In this document: positions 12,350 through 24,835 of the stretch, one piece after another | Layout: each line of letters opens with the position of its first letter | Numbering within the stretch: the first letter of the stretch is position 1 | Assembly: GCA_004794655.1 (NCBI GenBank) | Contig: SMMW01000585.1 | Location: 5,600,001 to 5,664,000 of the forward strand | Direction: 5' to 3' | Source: Marisa cornuarietis | Lineage: Eukaryota > Mollusca > Gastropoda > Architaenioglossa > Ampullariidae | DNA length: 64,000 nt | The notes under the pieces: generated by a model | The model's database searches: none | The model's input: only the letters and a program-made list of their open reading frames with translations | What the model was told of the DNA's origin: nothing | Position numbers and translations under genes: made by a program

Positions 12350-13560
12350 ATAACTGTTCATCAGTCCAACTACACACTGATTTGACTAAAAAAAAAATCA
12401 AAAAAATCAGTCCCTTACATTTCTATTCATAATATACGCGACATCTTTTCAAGTTAGAAAAGAAAGCAAAACACACAAAACAGTTTCCACCACTAAATAA
12501 ACTCACGCATCTTTACGAAAGGGTTCAGTTTCAAGGAGGCCAGTCGTTGAAAAGTACTAAACCCCCTTTAGTCGTGACCCCGCAAAGAAGGGGCGTGGAC
12601 TGGAATTAAATTCATTCAATCAATCAATCCTCTTCGTGCTATTTGCACATAAGGCCTCAACCAGAGCCCGCCACTGATGTCGATCGGCTGAAACTCGCTC
12701 CAGGCGACCCCATGTCCAGCCCTTTCCTTTCATCTCCCTTTCCACTGTTCTTCTCCAGGTTTCCTTTGGGCGGCCTCATTTTCTTCGGCCGTCTGGAGTC
12801 CATCGTAGGGCGATTCTGGAGAGGTCTGCTGTCTGCTGGCGAAGCACATGTCCAATCTATCGCCAACACCTTCGTTGAAGGACTCGGTTTCAGTTCTTCG
12901 GTGGAGTTCTTCATTGGTGATGATGTTTGGCCAAAAGATGTTAAGTATGCGCCTGAGGCATCTGTTTGGAAGACGTCAAGCCTGTTACCGATGTTTTTGG
13001 TCATAATTAAATTCATTACCTGCCCTTATTTTGTATGATACGTTAAGCTTGTAGTTGTCGTCGTTGACTTTTTCTGAAATAATGATGTTGAATTATCTGC
13101 GAACACGCTGCTACAGATAAACGTCGTCAAATCACACATATTGCAAAGAGTGGTGTGTCGCTTGACTGTTTGTCTGTTTACAAGAGACAAAGAAAGCGTT
13201 CAAAAGCAATAGCAGAACATTGTTGCATTGTGATGAACCACACAAAGGTTTTTTTCGCTCTCCTCCTAATCCTCGTCGTAGTCGAAATATCGTCATTGTC
13301 ATCATCCTTGTCATCGTCCTTGTCATCATTATCGTCGTTTAGGTTTGTTTAAAATAAAACGTAGAACCAGTTAGAAACTTTTTCCTGCGCATTCGTGTAT
13401 TTAGTTCACATAATTAAAGGCTATTGCAAACAATCCCAACTTCATCGTCGTCCTTAGTGAACCAGACACAGTAAAGACGTAGATACAAAGAGGGCTGGCG
13501 AGGACGTCTATGTCCCACAGAGGATGCTTATAACGACCAGTAAAAGCAGATACATTTTTG
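12350..13560. other. Distal flank of SLC26 gene 2
   Basis: Homologous to about 570-1540 behind gene 1 (shared TCGTGACCCC, GGAATTAAAT, CTGCCCTTATT and AGCTTGTAGTTGTCG-like words), interrupted by a LINE remnant. No gene is seen. Confidence 0.6.
12617..13004 (-). mobile_element. 5'-truncated LINE 3' end
   Basis: Read on the minus strand, the end translates to WTWGRLERVSADRHQWRALV and then EALCA, the typical C-terminus of non-LTR retrotransposon reverse transcriptases. It is followed by a GATT tandem tail. The upstream part is in other frames, so the copy is decayed. It is bounded by the 13-bp direct repeat AATTAAATTCATT at 12604-12616 and 13005-13017. The homologous place behind gene 1 (about 800-815) has no insert. 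Confidence 0.85.
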
Positions 13561-13574
13561 TCAAACACTTTTTT

Positions 13575-13580
13575 TTTATT
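13575..13580 (-). terminator. Poly(A) signal of SLC26 gene 2
   Basis: AATAAA on the minus strand about 1.04 kb past the gene 2 stop, homologous to the signal at 1553-1558 behind gene 1. The predicted 3'UTR is 14620 to about 13560. Confidence 0.6.
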
Positions 13581-14620
13581 TCACATCTGTCTTCTCTGAC
13601 GATATACACAACTAGTTATATTAGATCAAATCCAAGTAAAAGATGTCTTGGGATAACATAAAATCATCGTCTTTCAAGGATTATTTAAAATGTAAAATTT
13701 AACAGTAAACAACTTTCTTGAAACTCATTCATTCCATGAAGATGGACAAAGAACACCTCTTTCTTTTTAACAAGTTCGGTAATTATTCTTGGTAGGCATC
13801 TCAATTCTATGAAGAGAAAGTTTGAGATCATATTGTTGGAATATTATTCTTTAACTTGTGTTCAAACTGACCCACAAACAGCTCTGTAATCCATGAAGCT
13901 CTATAATCAATGATTCTAAACCCTTATTTATTTCGTACATGTATTTCGAAAGTCATCTTCTACAACAGGAAATGGCGTAACAAGTCGTGAACACTTGCAC
14001 CCTTGAGCTGACAGCAAAAGAACAGATAATAGAGAGGAAGAGAAAAAACCCAACTCGTTTAAGTTTAAATAGTATAGTCACTGTAACACCGTACTTAGTT
14101 CTCTTTTATGAAACAGTTCTATTGTCCTTAAATATTAGCCTGTACTGAAACGGAACTGAGCAACATAAATGAACCTACACAGTTCACAATCAGCAAATGA
14201 TTTAGAGTGATAATATTCTCAGTAAATTCTCATTGATTGCTCTGTCTTTGTTTTTTGTAACTTTTGTAAATCGGCACACCTCCCGAGTATAATTTTCTAA
14301 TTGAATTAATAAAGTTGGTCGTTGTCATTGTATGTTAAAATACATAATGTCTGAAGAAATAGGTACCTACCAAAAGCAAGGAACTGCAAGATTCCTTAAA
14401 CTTGATTACAACAAATCTTACGTAGCAGTAAGCTATTAAATGCTAACAAACATTATGCAGTCACGTCAAAATGTGGTTTCCAAGCAATACAGCGATTAAC
14501 AATGACCATCTCACTTGTCCTCCCACTTCCAGTCACTAGGTAACAATTTTAAGTGTCACTCTTTTTAACATATCGATAAGTCAAGGCATAAAGTTGATGA
14601 ATGTCAAATATTTTCTCAGA

Positions 14621-17600
14621 TTACATCTTCGTCACAAACGAACCCTCGGCAGCCTCTTCATCAGAGTAGTCCTCCAAATTCTTCTGGGAGAGAGACGCCA
14701 CCTTGTGTTTCCTGGCCACAGCCACAGCATCCTCGAGCTGGAAGAAGAAGTTATCTTGGGGGATCTTGTCGAAGACGCCGGCGTGCTGCAACGACCGCCA
14801 CATGTCGGAGGAGAAGCCGGCCAGAAATACTTTGATGCCCACGTGACCGTACTCCGTGTAGATGTGGACCAGGATGTTGCATCCAGAGGTGTCGATGTAG
14901 TTGATGGGCGTGCAGTCGATGATGATGTGGTGGATCTTTCGCATCATCCTCAGCTTCTCGTCGGAGATAATGACCTCGCCGTACTCGTCCACCTCCTCTT
15001 CGTTCAAGCTCAAGGTGACGGTCGAGGCCATGGATTTGTGAAGAGTCGACTGGCTGCGGGTGTCGAGGTTGGAGTTGGAGCGGCTTAAGCAATTGGCAGG
15101 CGACTTCGTCAGCCGCTGAATGGAGCCGGTGGCCTCCATCTCGTTTTCAAACACCGGGCTATCAATACTGTTGGTCGACCAGCTTTTATTTGGGGTCAAG
15201 GAAACCGTGCTACCGTTAGCAATCGGCCATTCTTGGTAGCCAAACATCTGACGATCCACTGCCGCGGAAAGACTAGGAAGAGAACCTCCCCTTGACATGC
15301 TGCTGTCCCCTGCCATTATGTAATCTGGTCTAGTGTCCGGCATCTTCCCTTCCGCCTTTCGCGCTTTCTCTTGTTTCTTTAAAGCCTGTTCATGCTTCTG
15401 CAGGAACTTGAGAAGCTTGCGAGGGTTAACGGTTTTGCGGTAAAGATTGGTCCTGAAGATCTCTGCGTTGGCGAAGTACAGCGATGACTGAAAGCGAAAG
15501 ATCTTGAGACCGGGAATCTCCCTGGAGTCTGCATACCGCTTGTGCTCCACGAGGGCCGTGTCCTTTAGCGTTTTGCCCATGCGGAACCCTCTCGAAGACT
15601 GTGACTGGAAAACGACCGTGACCAGCGACACCCCTACCCCTATAAAGAGACCCAAGTCAATATCAAGCAAAACCGTGCAAAAGAAAGTGAAGAACCAGAT
15701 GGCGAAGTCAAACTTATTGATTCTCCAGTATTTACGAAATTCTACAATCTGTACATAGAGGTTTTTTAGTGAGATGAAAATGATAGCTGCCAGAGCCGGC
15801 TTGGGTAGCTGTTCAAAGAGAAACCCAATGAAGAGGGTGAAAAATATCATGATGAGCACGGAGACGATGCCGCAAAGAGGCGTCTTGGCGTTCATAGTGC
15901 TGGACACCATTGTACGAGGCGGAGCGACGCATGCCGGGAAGCAAAGGAAGAAGGAAGGAACAAGGTTTGACAGTCCGTATGCAATAAGCTCCTGGTTATC
16001 GTTCACCTCGTAGTTGTGTTTCTTGGCGCAGACTTTTGCCAGAGCAATGGTGTACGCAAAGATGAGGATGGTCAGTACCACGCAGTCGCTGACGTATTTG
16101 GAGGCTTCAGTCAGCGCGGCCGTTGGCACCCTGGGAGGAGGTAAAGTGTTGGGTACTTTACCAATAACAGCCACGCGAAAGTTCTGATTAAAGTGACCAA
16201 AGTGCGATGCGAGAGTGACGAAGATGACCACGAAAAGTTCGATGGGGATGGGGGCGGGCAGCTTATGTTTGTAACGTTCGTTGACATATTCTTTGACAAC
16301 ATGAATGAAGACGATGACTATAATCGAGATAATGACGGCCGCCCAGTTGATTTTTGCAATCACTTCGATCATAGCCTTGTAGGCCAGGGGAACCTTGTAC
16401 GCTCCGGGGAACTTGGGAATTATGAGTCCCAGCATGGTTGACAGTTGGCTGGTTCCGACATGCACGGCAGCGGCTGAAGTGAAGGCCGTGAAGAAGGAGT
16501 CAGGCAGGTAGTAGGTGATGAAGCCGAGCTTTAATATCCCCATACACAGCAACATTATTCCCGTGATGAATGACAACCCAGCGGAAATGGACTCCTTGTA
16601 GTCTAGATACTCGGGTACCTGTTCCAGCGGTAAAGTTGCGTTACTTCCAGGTGATGTCATGTTTTTAAGCCACGGCCTAGTGGCAGCATACTCTGCTCCC
16701 AACCTGTAAACGAACTTTTTTTCTTTAAACGGCACGCGTCATATTCTATGGCTGAGGGAGTTAGCGTTAAGGTTACTGCCTTTTATAATATATGATGACT
16801 TACTGTATATATGGAATATGCGTATTGTGTAAACTTATAACGAATATGCTTAAAGTGTGCCATGGATAATGAATATTTGAATAATTGGATGAGCATAGTA
16901 AATATGACGATTATTTGCTTTTAATAACTTCTTCGACTTTTTATACATAACGTACGCTATAAAAGGCACATCGTGAGAAAAGCATTATGGGTGTCGACAC
17001 GTAATATATCTACTTCACTGCCTACTTTTTTGTAGTATTTTTGCCGCCTTATTCATTTACTTTGCTGTTATTAGACGAGCTGCTCTGCCTTACAAGAGCC
17101 GGCTCTAGGCCTTCGATTGCCGGGGGCCTCGCACATGGCTCAAAAAGTTTTTTTAGAGAAAAAATTGCGAAACTTGGATCAAATCTCAAACATAGGTAGC
17201 ACTCTAGTAGTGTACTCTGTTATTTTTGTTTTTGTTTTTGTTTTTGTAGAGGGTAGAGGTGGAATGGCTCACAGGACTGTCCCTTTCTCACGCCGGCTTC
17301 GTACATAACAGCCAGCCTGGACCTGTCCCGCCTATTGTTACGGTTACGAAGTCTCCTGACCCACTGGGGGAAGGCCATGACCAGACAGTTGTACTCTTAG
17401 GACCATCATGCACGTACACGCACACACTCGCATACGTACATACGGTCATCACACGCGTACACATCTGCGCACGTATATGCACGCGTACCGATATTCACAC
17501 ACAATCGTCGCACGCCTATACGCGTGCGCGCACACACACATACACACCCATGCACACACTTACACACGCTCTCAAACACTTAACACTTTATGAAGTCTGG

Positions 17601-18490
17601 CCTTGGATCCGGGTGGTGGATGGTGGGTTATGCCGCCATGGGGTCAGGACAGGTCGAAGCTGCGGTTTCCTCCCCCCTCCCTTTCCCCCCATAGTGCGAA
17701 ATCACCGCATGGTGGAAGCCACACCAAATACCTCACCACTCGATCGGTTACAAACGCTACGGAAATTGCGCTATATGAATTTCAGTTATTTGTTGATTTA
17801 GATATAGATACAGGTAGTTTTTTTTTACTAAATTGTACAATTTTATTTTTTCGGTGTTTATTTTTCTATTTCATTTGGGGCCACCAAATTCACTTCACAT
17901 AGGGCCTCCAATTACCTACAGCCGGCCCTGGCCTTACCTATCCACCGTGCCCGCTACTAGAATGCAGATGACTGCACTTGTTCCAAAGGAGACGTGTGGT
18001 GAGGTACCAAAAAGGAGGTACATGATTACTGGGTAGATGGACGTGAAGAAGCCATCTTGAATCTTGAGGGAGGCGAGCAGCCCGAAAGCGAGAGCTTGTG
18101 GGATGTGAAGCACACCAACACTGACGCCAGCCATGAAGTCTTTAAGCAAGTATTCCCTGAGATTGTAGTAGCGAACATACTGAAAAAAATACAGAAAAGT
18201 ATAGAGAGAGAAAGAAAGTAAGTCAAGCAGTAAACTAAGAAAGACAGAGAGAAACGTTTAACCGAACTGAATATTTGTATTGCTTAGGCCATCGGGGTCA
18301 AAACAGAGAGACAGAGAGTGTGTATGTGAATGTGTGTGTGTGTGTGTTGGGGGAGGGAGCAGTTGCACTTGACGAACTTTGTCCACACATGCAATTGCTG
18401 AGTGACAGTAAGTAAGTAAGACAAAGAGAAACATCGAATCGAATTGAATAGTTCTATTGCTTAGGCCATCGGTCTCTAAACACAGAGAGA

Positions 18491-18545
<55 letters not shown>

Positions 18546-18613
18546 GGGAGAGGGAATTGATGGTAGCAGTTGCACTCGACGAACATTCTTCACAAATGCA
18601 ACTGCTGAGTGGC

Positions 18614-18684
<71 letters not shown>

Positions 18685-19934
18685 AACACGACAAAAAAGT
18701 ATGTGGATAAATGGTGCACCGACTGACAAATGTGTGGGTAGCCGCCTTGATCTCTTGACGCTGTTAATGGGAAATAAATGCTAACCACTCGCATACGAAT
18801 CTTTGATATAAGCCCTCGTCATTTGAAGACTTTGAATATGTCTACTCTACGCGGGTAGAATAAGTGTAGGGCTTTAGCAGGCTTCTGTCTCGCTCTTTTG
18901 TAGACGTAATGCTTGCCTTATGGGAGCTTATGATTCTCTAAGTAAGCGTATGTGTGCATGAGTGCATTTATGTCCTATGATCAGTGTAAAATAGGTGGAT
19001 AACTAGAAAAACATACAGACAGACGTGTAGATTTTCTTCCGTTTAGTTTCTGTTTGTACTTTGTGTCAGCTTATTGTCTCTTTGCGCATGCGCTAAACCC
19101 CACCTGCTTACCCTGACGGAAGGCATGTAGGTGCTGAGAAGTTTCCAGGTCCTCCGTTTGTCGCAGTAGATCTGCCTGCGGATACGATCCTTTAGAGGTT
19201 CTGGGGGTTCCATCACCTTCTTCAAATGGATTTCATCAAAAGCCACCTAATCAGAGGGAAATAACAGTCACGTACAACCATGTCTTTCGAGTCTTCAAAA
19301 GATGATCTTCATGATCTGTTTTTGCATACGCAGCGCTTTTTTGCAGACATTTTGGACACACTCTGAGAATAATAACTTTTTTATACTCTGAGAAGACCGT
19401 ACCTCTTTTAGTCAAAAAGAATGATGGTACGGGAATGGTCGCACACGGGTGTCAGTATTATAGACAGCGTACTACATTTTGCTTTTATTGGCTTATTTTT
19501 TTAAAATATGCCTTACATACACATGAAAGTTTACTACCCAAAGTTACACAGAACCCAATTATTCTCAAAAGTAATTGTCATATTAATAAGCTAAGCAGCT
19601 CTAGAACACAGTCTCTCCCCATCTGTCTCCAGCACCCATCTGTAATATTCAGTTAAGACAGCAAATAGGACAGAAAATTAAGGTGGCAGTAACAACTGAA
19701 TTACGTTGGATGGAGTAGTTCAAATGCTGAATTCATGGAATGCTGGTTTGTTTTTGCATCTTGTCTTTGTTATCAACTAGTAAAATGACTCACAGGAGTG
19801 GTTAGTGGTAACTATCAGATGCTTTTTCTCACCTGCGTCATGGGAGCTCGGTGCACAAGAACGACGATGTCTTCCGATCTGACGGTCACGGAAGAAACAA
19901 CTTCCTCCATCTCTGTAGTCGTTCTGTCCGCCAT
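14621..19934 (-). CDS. SLC26 family anion transporter, copy 2 (853 aa)
   Basis: Tandem paralog of the gene at 2269-6580, in the same orientation. Coding exons on the minus strand: 19934-19833 (34 codons), 19246-19112 (45 codons), 18179-17938 (80 codons plus 2 nt) and 16703-14621; all intron phases equal copy 1. The start is the ATG of MADRTTT. Most residues match copy 1 across the membrane core and both halves of the STAS domain (IPGLKIFRFQSSLYFAN and IIIDCTPINYIDTSGCN). The inter-STAS insertion differs and is shorter by a few residues, and the C-terminus is again TKM. The intron after the third coding exon is enlarged by a hAT-like element that begins 8 bases past the donor. No stop or frameshift is seen, so it should be functional. 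Substrate specificity is unknown. Confidence 0.94.
17094..17930. mobile_element. Non-autonomous hAT-like element at the donor of SLC26 gene 2
   Basis: 837-bp element with terminal inverted repeats (AAGAGCCGGCTCTAGG at left; CCTACAGCCGGCCCTG at right). GCCTTAC flanks it at 17087-17093 and 17931-17937. The right copy is the first seven intron bases of the gene 2 donor (GTAAGGC on the minus strand). A second copy of the element is at 36181-37014. CAGGGCCGG-type ends fit hAT elements, although the visible duplication is 7 rather than 8 bases. It has no transposase frame. Part of its interior (AGTGCGAAATCACCGCATGG) is shared with the SINE at 45322-45551. Confidence 0.85.
18245..18690. repeat. Tandem composite repeat with GT and GAAA runs
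   Basis: Two direct copies of a roughly 180-bp unit (about 18245-18420 and 18422-18690). Each has GCTTAGGCCATCGG, a GT run, TGTTGGGAGAGGG-like sequence, AGTTGCACT-GACGAAC and CAATTGCTGAGTG. The second copy expanded its GT run (18493-18544) and ends in a (GAAA)n run to 18686. It lies in the intron between coding exons 2 and 3 of gene 2. Confidence 0.8.
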
Positions 19935-19955
19935 TGTGCCTGCTGCAACCGCAGA
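19833..19955 (-). other. Translation-start exon of SLC26 gene 2
   Basis: Acceptor CCTCTTGGTTCTAG ends at 19956; the donor is CAG followed by GTGAGA at 19833/19832. The ATG at 19934 gives 34 codons, as in gene 1. Confidence 0.8.
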
Positions 19956-21065
19956 CTAGAACCAAGAGGTTACTTAAACACCAGTAGAGGTCCCACAGCC
20001 TGAGAAGCCAGTGCTTCCTTCACTTCTGGGATATCTGTTTACTTTTAAGTTCTGCAGAATAAGACATCAAAAATCTACTTAATCTATTTAATTTGGGATG
20101 GAGAAGCATGTCCCATTATTTTGCATCCGTTTTGCTTAAAAGGATGTGTCGACATCTTTTTAATTTACTTGTGACGAGTATTACGAACATATATAATTAA
20201 TGGTCATCGATCACGAATATCAGAAGAAGACTTTTTCGTCCGCTATGCTTTCATTAGAAGATTATACAATAATGGGTCGCATATATTGCATACATATTAG
20301 CAACAATTTTATCCTGAAGTTATTTCCTGGTTAGTGACGTAAGCAAAAGTAGCATCGAATATATGTCTGTCTTTACTCCAAATGACGATACGAAACACTT
20401 ACAGGTGCAAAAAGCATAAACAGGAAATGGTATCAAGAAGGTTTCTAGACAGTCAAAAGGACGTTATCTGCTGAAAGGACTATGAGCTCTGTTGAAACTA
20501 CTACTTTTAGTTTTTTTTATATCGAAATTATTTAGAAATCTGCGAAATTTAGGAGAGTAAATGTAAGCAACGAAGAAAGTAAAATATGTACGAAAGTAAG
20601 AGGAATTTGTGATGACTGTTAGATGGCAAACGCGAGAGAAATGTTCAGGGCTAATATTGAGAGGACGTGGCGTACACAAGTTTAGTGAAGGAAGTGAAGA
20701 AAAAACAACACAAATGGAAACACACAGATAGAGTCAAAGAGAGAGAGAGAGAGAGAAAAAAATGCAGAGAGTGTGAGATATTTCAGGGCACTTTTCTTCT
20801 CCTATAATAAATCTTGTGTCACGAACGACACAAGTGACATAGAAGTTAAGAAGATGGGGTTGAATGCGTCCTTTGTTGTAAAATCCTTTTCATCTTCCTT
20901 GAGTACGAGTTGTCAATGGCTACAAGATTGGATAACAACGAGTGTCCATGTGTGTATAAAATGTTAAAAGTGTTGGTGCAACCGTGTAACAATTGCCATA
21001 AAGACAAAGACGTGGGGAAGAGAGAGAAAAAAATCATTTCATATCTATTTCAAGCTGTCTTACAA

Positions 21066-21373
21066 ACAAGCGTCGCTAACAGTGTACTACGTCACACTAG
21101 TGCGCCATTCACAACACTGGCAGCAGTCAACACCAAACACAGAGAGAGAGAGAGAAAATGAGCGACAGCTCGGGTTATTCGGACGCTGAAAGTGTGCATT
21201 TCTCGTGGTTCTGAAAAAAAACTGCTACTTTAGCACGAGAAAAGCAGACTTTAACGTCCGAATAATCCCAACTGTCGCTCACTCATCGCTCTCTCTCTCT
21301 GTTTGGTGTTGACGGCTGCCAATGTTGTGAATGGTGCACTAGTGTGACGTAGACACTGTTAGCGACGCTCGTT
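21066..21373. mobile_element. Near-perfect 308-bp palindrome (foldback element)
   Basis: The left arm (AAGCGTCGCTAACAGTGT onward) is repeated in inverted orientation ending at GTTAGCGACGCTCGTT. Pairing runs through ACGTCACACTAGTGC, the GAGA run, TGAGCGACAG, TATTCGGACG and TTTCTCGTG, leaving a loop of about 26 bases at 21215-21240. Unit 1 has no counterpart, so it looks like a recent insertion in the 5'UTR intron of gene 2. No target duplication is obvious. Confidence 0.85.
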
Positions 21374-22512
21374 GATCGCAGGTGCGAATCGCATACATTG
21401 CTTGCGAATAATTAATTAACGGATGGGTTTTGGAGGCTGCAATTTACAGGTTAGGTTTATATCGCCTATATCTACCGATATCTGCAAAAACGCAAACCAT
21501 TCAGGTTGGTCTTTAAGTTTAGCGTCTCCTTTAATGACGGATGTTTAATTCCCAAAATGTGTGTTCTAAATGGCCCGTGATTTTGTTTTCGCCGTTTACG
21601 CGTCTCAAACCCTTACTAATGTATATTTTGCCCCCCCCCTCTATTGCACCAAAACTCAATATCTGTTGTCTTCTTCCTGAAAGTTGCTTTACCCTTCTTT
21701 TCGAATATTTGTATCTGAGAGAATAAAGAGGAGATATATCTCCTTTCTTTAACATGCTTATTTTAACACCAGTAGAAAATTCACTCTCTTTTAAGACAAT
21801 TTCGCAAAAGCTGAAGGTCGGCGATTCCCATTTTTAGGGGAGGGGTCTTTTTTCCTTATCACAGAACATCACAAATTTATCGTTTTATCCTACCTACTGT
21901 ATCGTTAATCACAGTTTGCCATCTACTTCTTGAAGGTCACTGTAAATTTTGTTTCATCCTTTGCGATAGTCTGTAATTGGATATTTACCACCTTTGTTTA
22001 CACTGCTAAACAGCTTTGTTTACACTCTAAAGAAATCTTTTTTTCAAGAGTGTTTTGTGAAGCCTGTTCTGACCGTGGTCTGCAAAGTGGCATTGCTGTA
22101 ATATAAAGACTGTACCAAATTTGGTCGTGTTCGCCCATACTCGTTCAATTGGAAATGGTATAATTTAAAGCACACTTTAGTTATGCTTTAGTAAAAATAG
22201 TAATGATTTCTTCATCCACATTGTGTCCGCCAATAGGGGTTGACTTTTGATGCATTTTATTCATTTTCTATTCAATTACTCGGAATCCAGCATTAAAAAC
22301 GATGAATAAATTACATTTTAAAACAATTGAAGCACAAAAATGGGCAAAAACAAACATTAAGGCTTTTTTTCCACATGAATCTTCTTTTAAACCATTTCTT
22401 GCGAAAAAGAGCTTTTCTGGATTAACCTTAGATAATAGTTTTTCCACTTAAAAGTATTCTGTTGGAATATTTGATATTGGTGACATTGACACGATCCTTA
22501 GTAATATCTTAC

Positions 22513-22705
22513 CAACGTCTCCTTTTCTCGGAAATACAAACCTGCAAAGCACCTTAATTTGCTGATAAAGACACAACAGATCAAGCAGAGTGATATATTC
22601 ATCAATCACAGCAAAAGGACTCTCAACGCCCTCCCTTTCAATACTCCACATGCAGAATCACAGCGAGATAGCTGGCTCAAGATAAAACAAGAGATCTAAC
22701 GGGAG
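22513..22705 (-). other. Predicted 5'UTR exon of SLC26 gene 2
   Basis: Donor GTTG followed by GTAAGATATT at 22513/22512, homologous to the gene 1 exon at 9191-9362. The conserved words include TTTGCTGTGATT and TTCCGAGAAAAG. The upstream edge is inferred from the promoter block only. Confidence 0.45.
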
Positions 22706-22730
22706 ACCTCACCATCTGTCTTTTATGTAC

Positions 22731-22737
22731 AGGGTCC
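22731..22737 (-). promoter_or_regulatory. TATA-like element of SLC26 gene 2
   Basis: CATAAAA on the minus strand, in a block that aligns with the gene 1 promoter region around 9390-9396 (TATAAAA). Position is conserved but the first T is lost. Confidence 0.4.
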
Positions 22738-23828
22738 CGTCCATTCGTACCTGTCAATAACACCAACATCCATCTTTTTTTGCCTAATTAACGGGACGTG
22801 CAACGTGGTGGACTGTTTGATGGACGGGTAGGCCTCACGTAACTCTTGTATGATGCAGTCGGTTCATGTAGCGTACCCTAAATCCACCCGCTTTCCGAGC
22901 TTTTCAGCTGTGATCCTATTCCTTTGGAACCGTCTGCACTACCTTCTTTACTGTAATCCCCGTCGCACGATTCATCTAACCCCAATTCTTAAGTGGTTTA
23001 ATTCCGTATAATTGTTCCTTTCTTTTCTCTAATTTTCAGGAAGGTAATATTAATGTTTCTAATTATAAGTTCGATATTTATCTCACAGTAAGAACCCATG
23101 ATTTAAAGTCATTATATCCAGGAAGAACCACGTGCCAAGAGTTGAATGGCATAAACTATTTTACTCTTAGATCGATGTGTTAGGGACAATATGTATAGAA
23201 AGTTCGATACTCCGGGACTGATGGACCTTGAGATGGAGTCACGCTGCTTAATACCTTTTTCAGTATGACACTGCTGCACAACCATACATATAGCGAAGAA
23301 AATTCTCAAAACATTGTTGAAGAATAGGCTACAATTGATAGTCAACTCACACGAGCTAAGAAGACATGGATAGTAAGTAAAGAATATACATGAAAATCTA
23401 AGATGATCAGTTTGTGAATGCCACTCTTCAAAAATTATTCTTTATTGTTAGCCATATGACACATTTGTGAATTATATTTGACTCTGAACACTATATGCAT
23501 AGATAGGTGCATTTTCCCCGTGTTTTGACACAAAAGTGTGAGAGATGTCTATCACGCTTGTGTTAATGTCGAATTCATTGTAGGCAAGATTGAGGCGTGT
23601 AATTTCGTACTCCAGCTGTCAAATCCAATTTGATGCGCGTGATTCAGGAAGATCGGCCAGTCCTCTCAATAATGCATTATCGTGGACTTATACATTCTAA
23701 ATAGCTGCAAATATCGGGTTGATAATAAAAACCTGATCATAACTCGGTCACAAATGTTTGGTTTTTACACCTTTAAAGTGTAGTTTCGCACAGGTGTAAG
23801 TGTGGGCAGTTTTGTGTTTGACCTGATG

Positions 23829-23959
23829 TTACAGGAACCGGGGACGGAGTATAGTGGGCAGCCACCCCCACAAAAAGATATTGAGTGGCAAGAATGTGAA
23901 CGTCGTTCTCTGGCATCATGAAGTTTGCCCCTCAGAGCTGAGCATCTTCCTTCACCACT
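23829..23959. repeat. Degenerate short MITE copy
   Basis: Inverted relative to the copy at 24683-24835: starts CAGGAACCGGGG, contains GGCAAGAATGTGAACGTCG, ends GCATCTTCCTTCACCACTA. Confidence 0.6.
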
Positions 23960-24122
23960 ATGTTACAGAATGCTGCTCTTACGTGCAAATACGTGAACTC
24001 AGTTTCTTGGGCTTAGGATGAGGCATATCAAATATTTAATTTAGGCATAGTTATCATAAGACAGATTCTCGTTGTTTTCTAAGTGAATGTATGTCACTGC
24101 ATTTAAAAACAATCTCTCTTCG

Positions 24123-24123
<1 letters not shown>

Positions 24124-24219
<96 letters not shown>

Positions 24220-24240
24220 AACATACACACACACACACAA
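24124..24240. repeat. (CA)n microsatellite
   Basis: About 115 bases of nearly pure CA with a few AAAC interruptions at the right end. Confidence 0.95.
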
Positions 24241-24682
24241 ACTGATGAATAGAAAGCTGTTATAAATCTACACAAAATTTAATTATCTGGAGAACACAAA
24301 AGTACTCAAGACACCACATGGCGTTAAAATGTTTTTTAAATATGTTTTAGCCCAGATGTATTGTAAACAGGTTATTTCAATATCAGCAGGAAAATGGTGC
24401 AATGCAGAAAAGACAAGGACCTGCCATCAAGATCTGATACATTGCAATACACTGATAAGTCATTTTAACGTTCGCATCAATGACATACAATGTTTTTTTG
24501 TTTATCAAGAGGTTTTGCCACTTGCAATAGCAGCTGCTATGATGCATAAGTAGATTCTGTCATTAAATACTGATATATCACCTTTATACACCTACCGCAT
24601 TTTTATCTTTTAATACACTGAGAAGAGTTTTAAACATAGGTACATGAATTATAGACAAAAATAGATTTTACAAATACTTTTT

Positions 24683-24835
24683 AGTGGCGTAGGAAGATGC
24701 TCGGCTTTGTGTGTGTGTGTGGGGGGGGGGGGCAGCTCCATGCTGACAATGAACCACGTTCACATTCTTGCCTTCCCAGCATCTTTTCTAGGGGGCGGCT
24801 GCCCCCCTTGCTCCCCACCCGGTTCCTACACCACT
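24683..24835. mobile_element. Short hAT-like MITE
   Basis: 153 bp with inverted ends AGTGGCGTAGGAAG and GGTTCCTACACCACT, and ACTTTTT/GCTTTTT just outside as a possible target duplication. The G-rich and C-rich halves pair. Related copies are at 32966-33093 (inverted), 23829-23959 and 1668-1770. Confidence 0.75.

Noticed and set aside
12643..13038. Plus-strand frame of 131 codons
   Set aside because: Antisense to the LINE reverse transcriptase remnant, whose minus-strand reading has clear family motifs.
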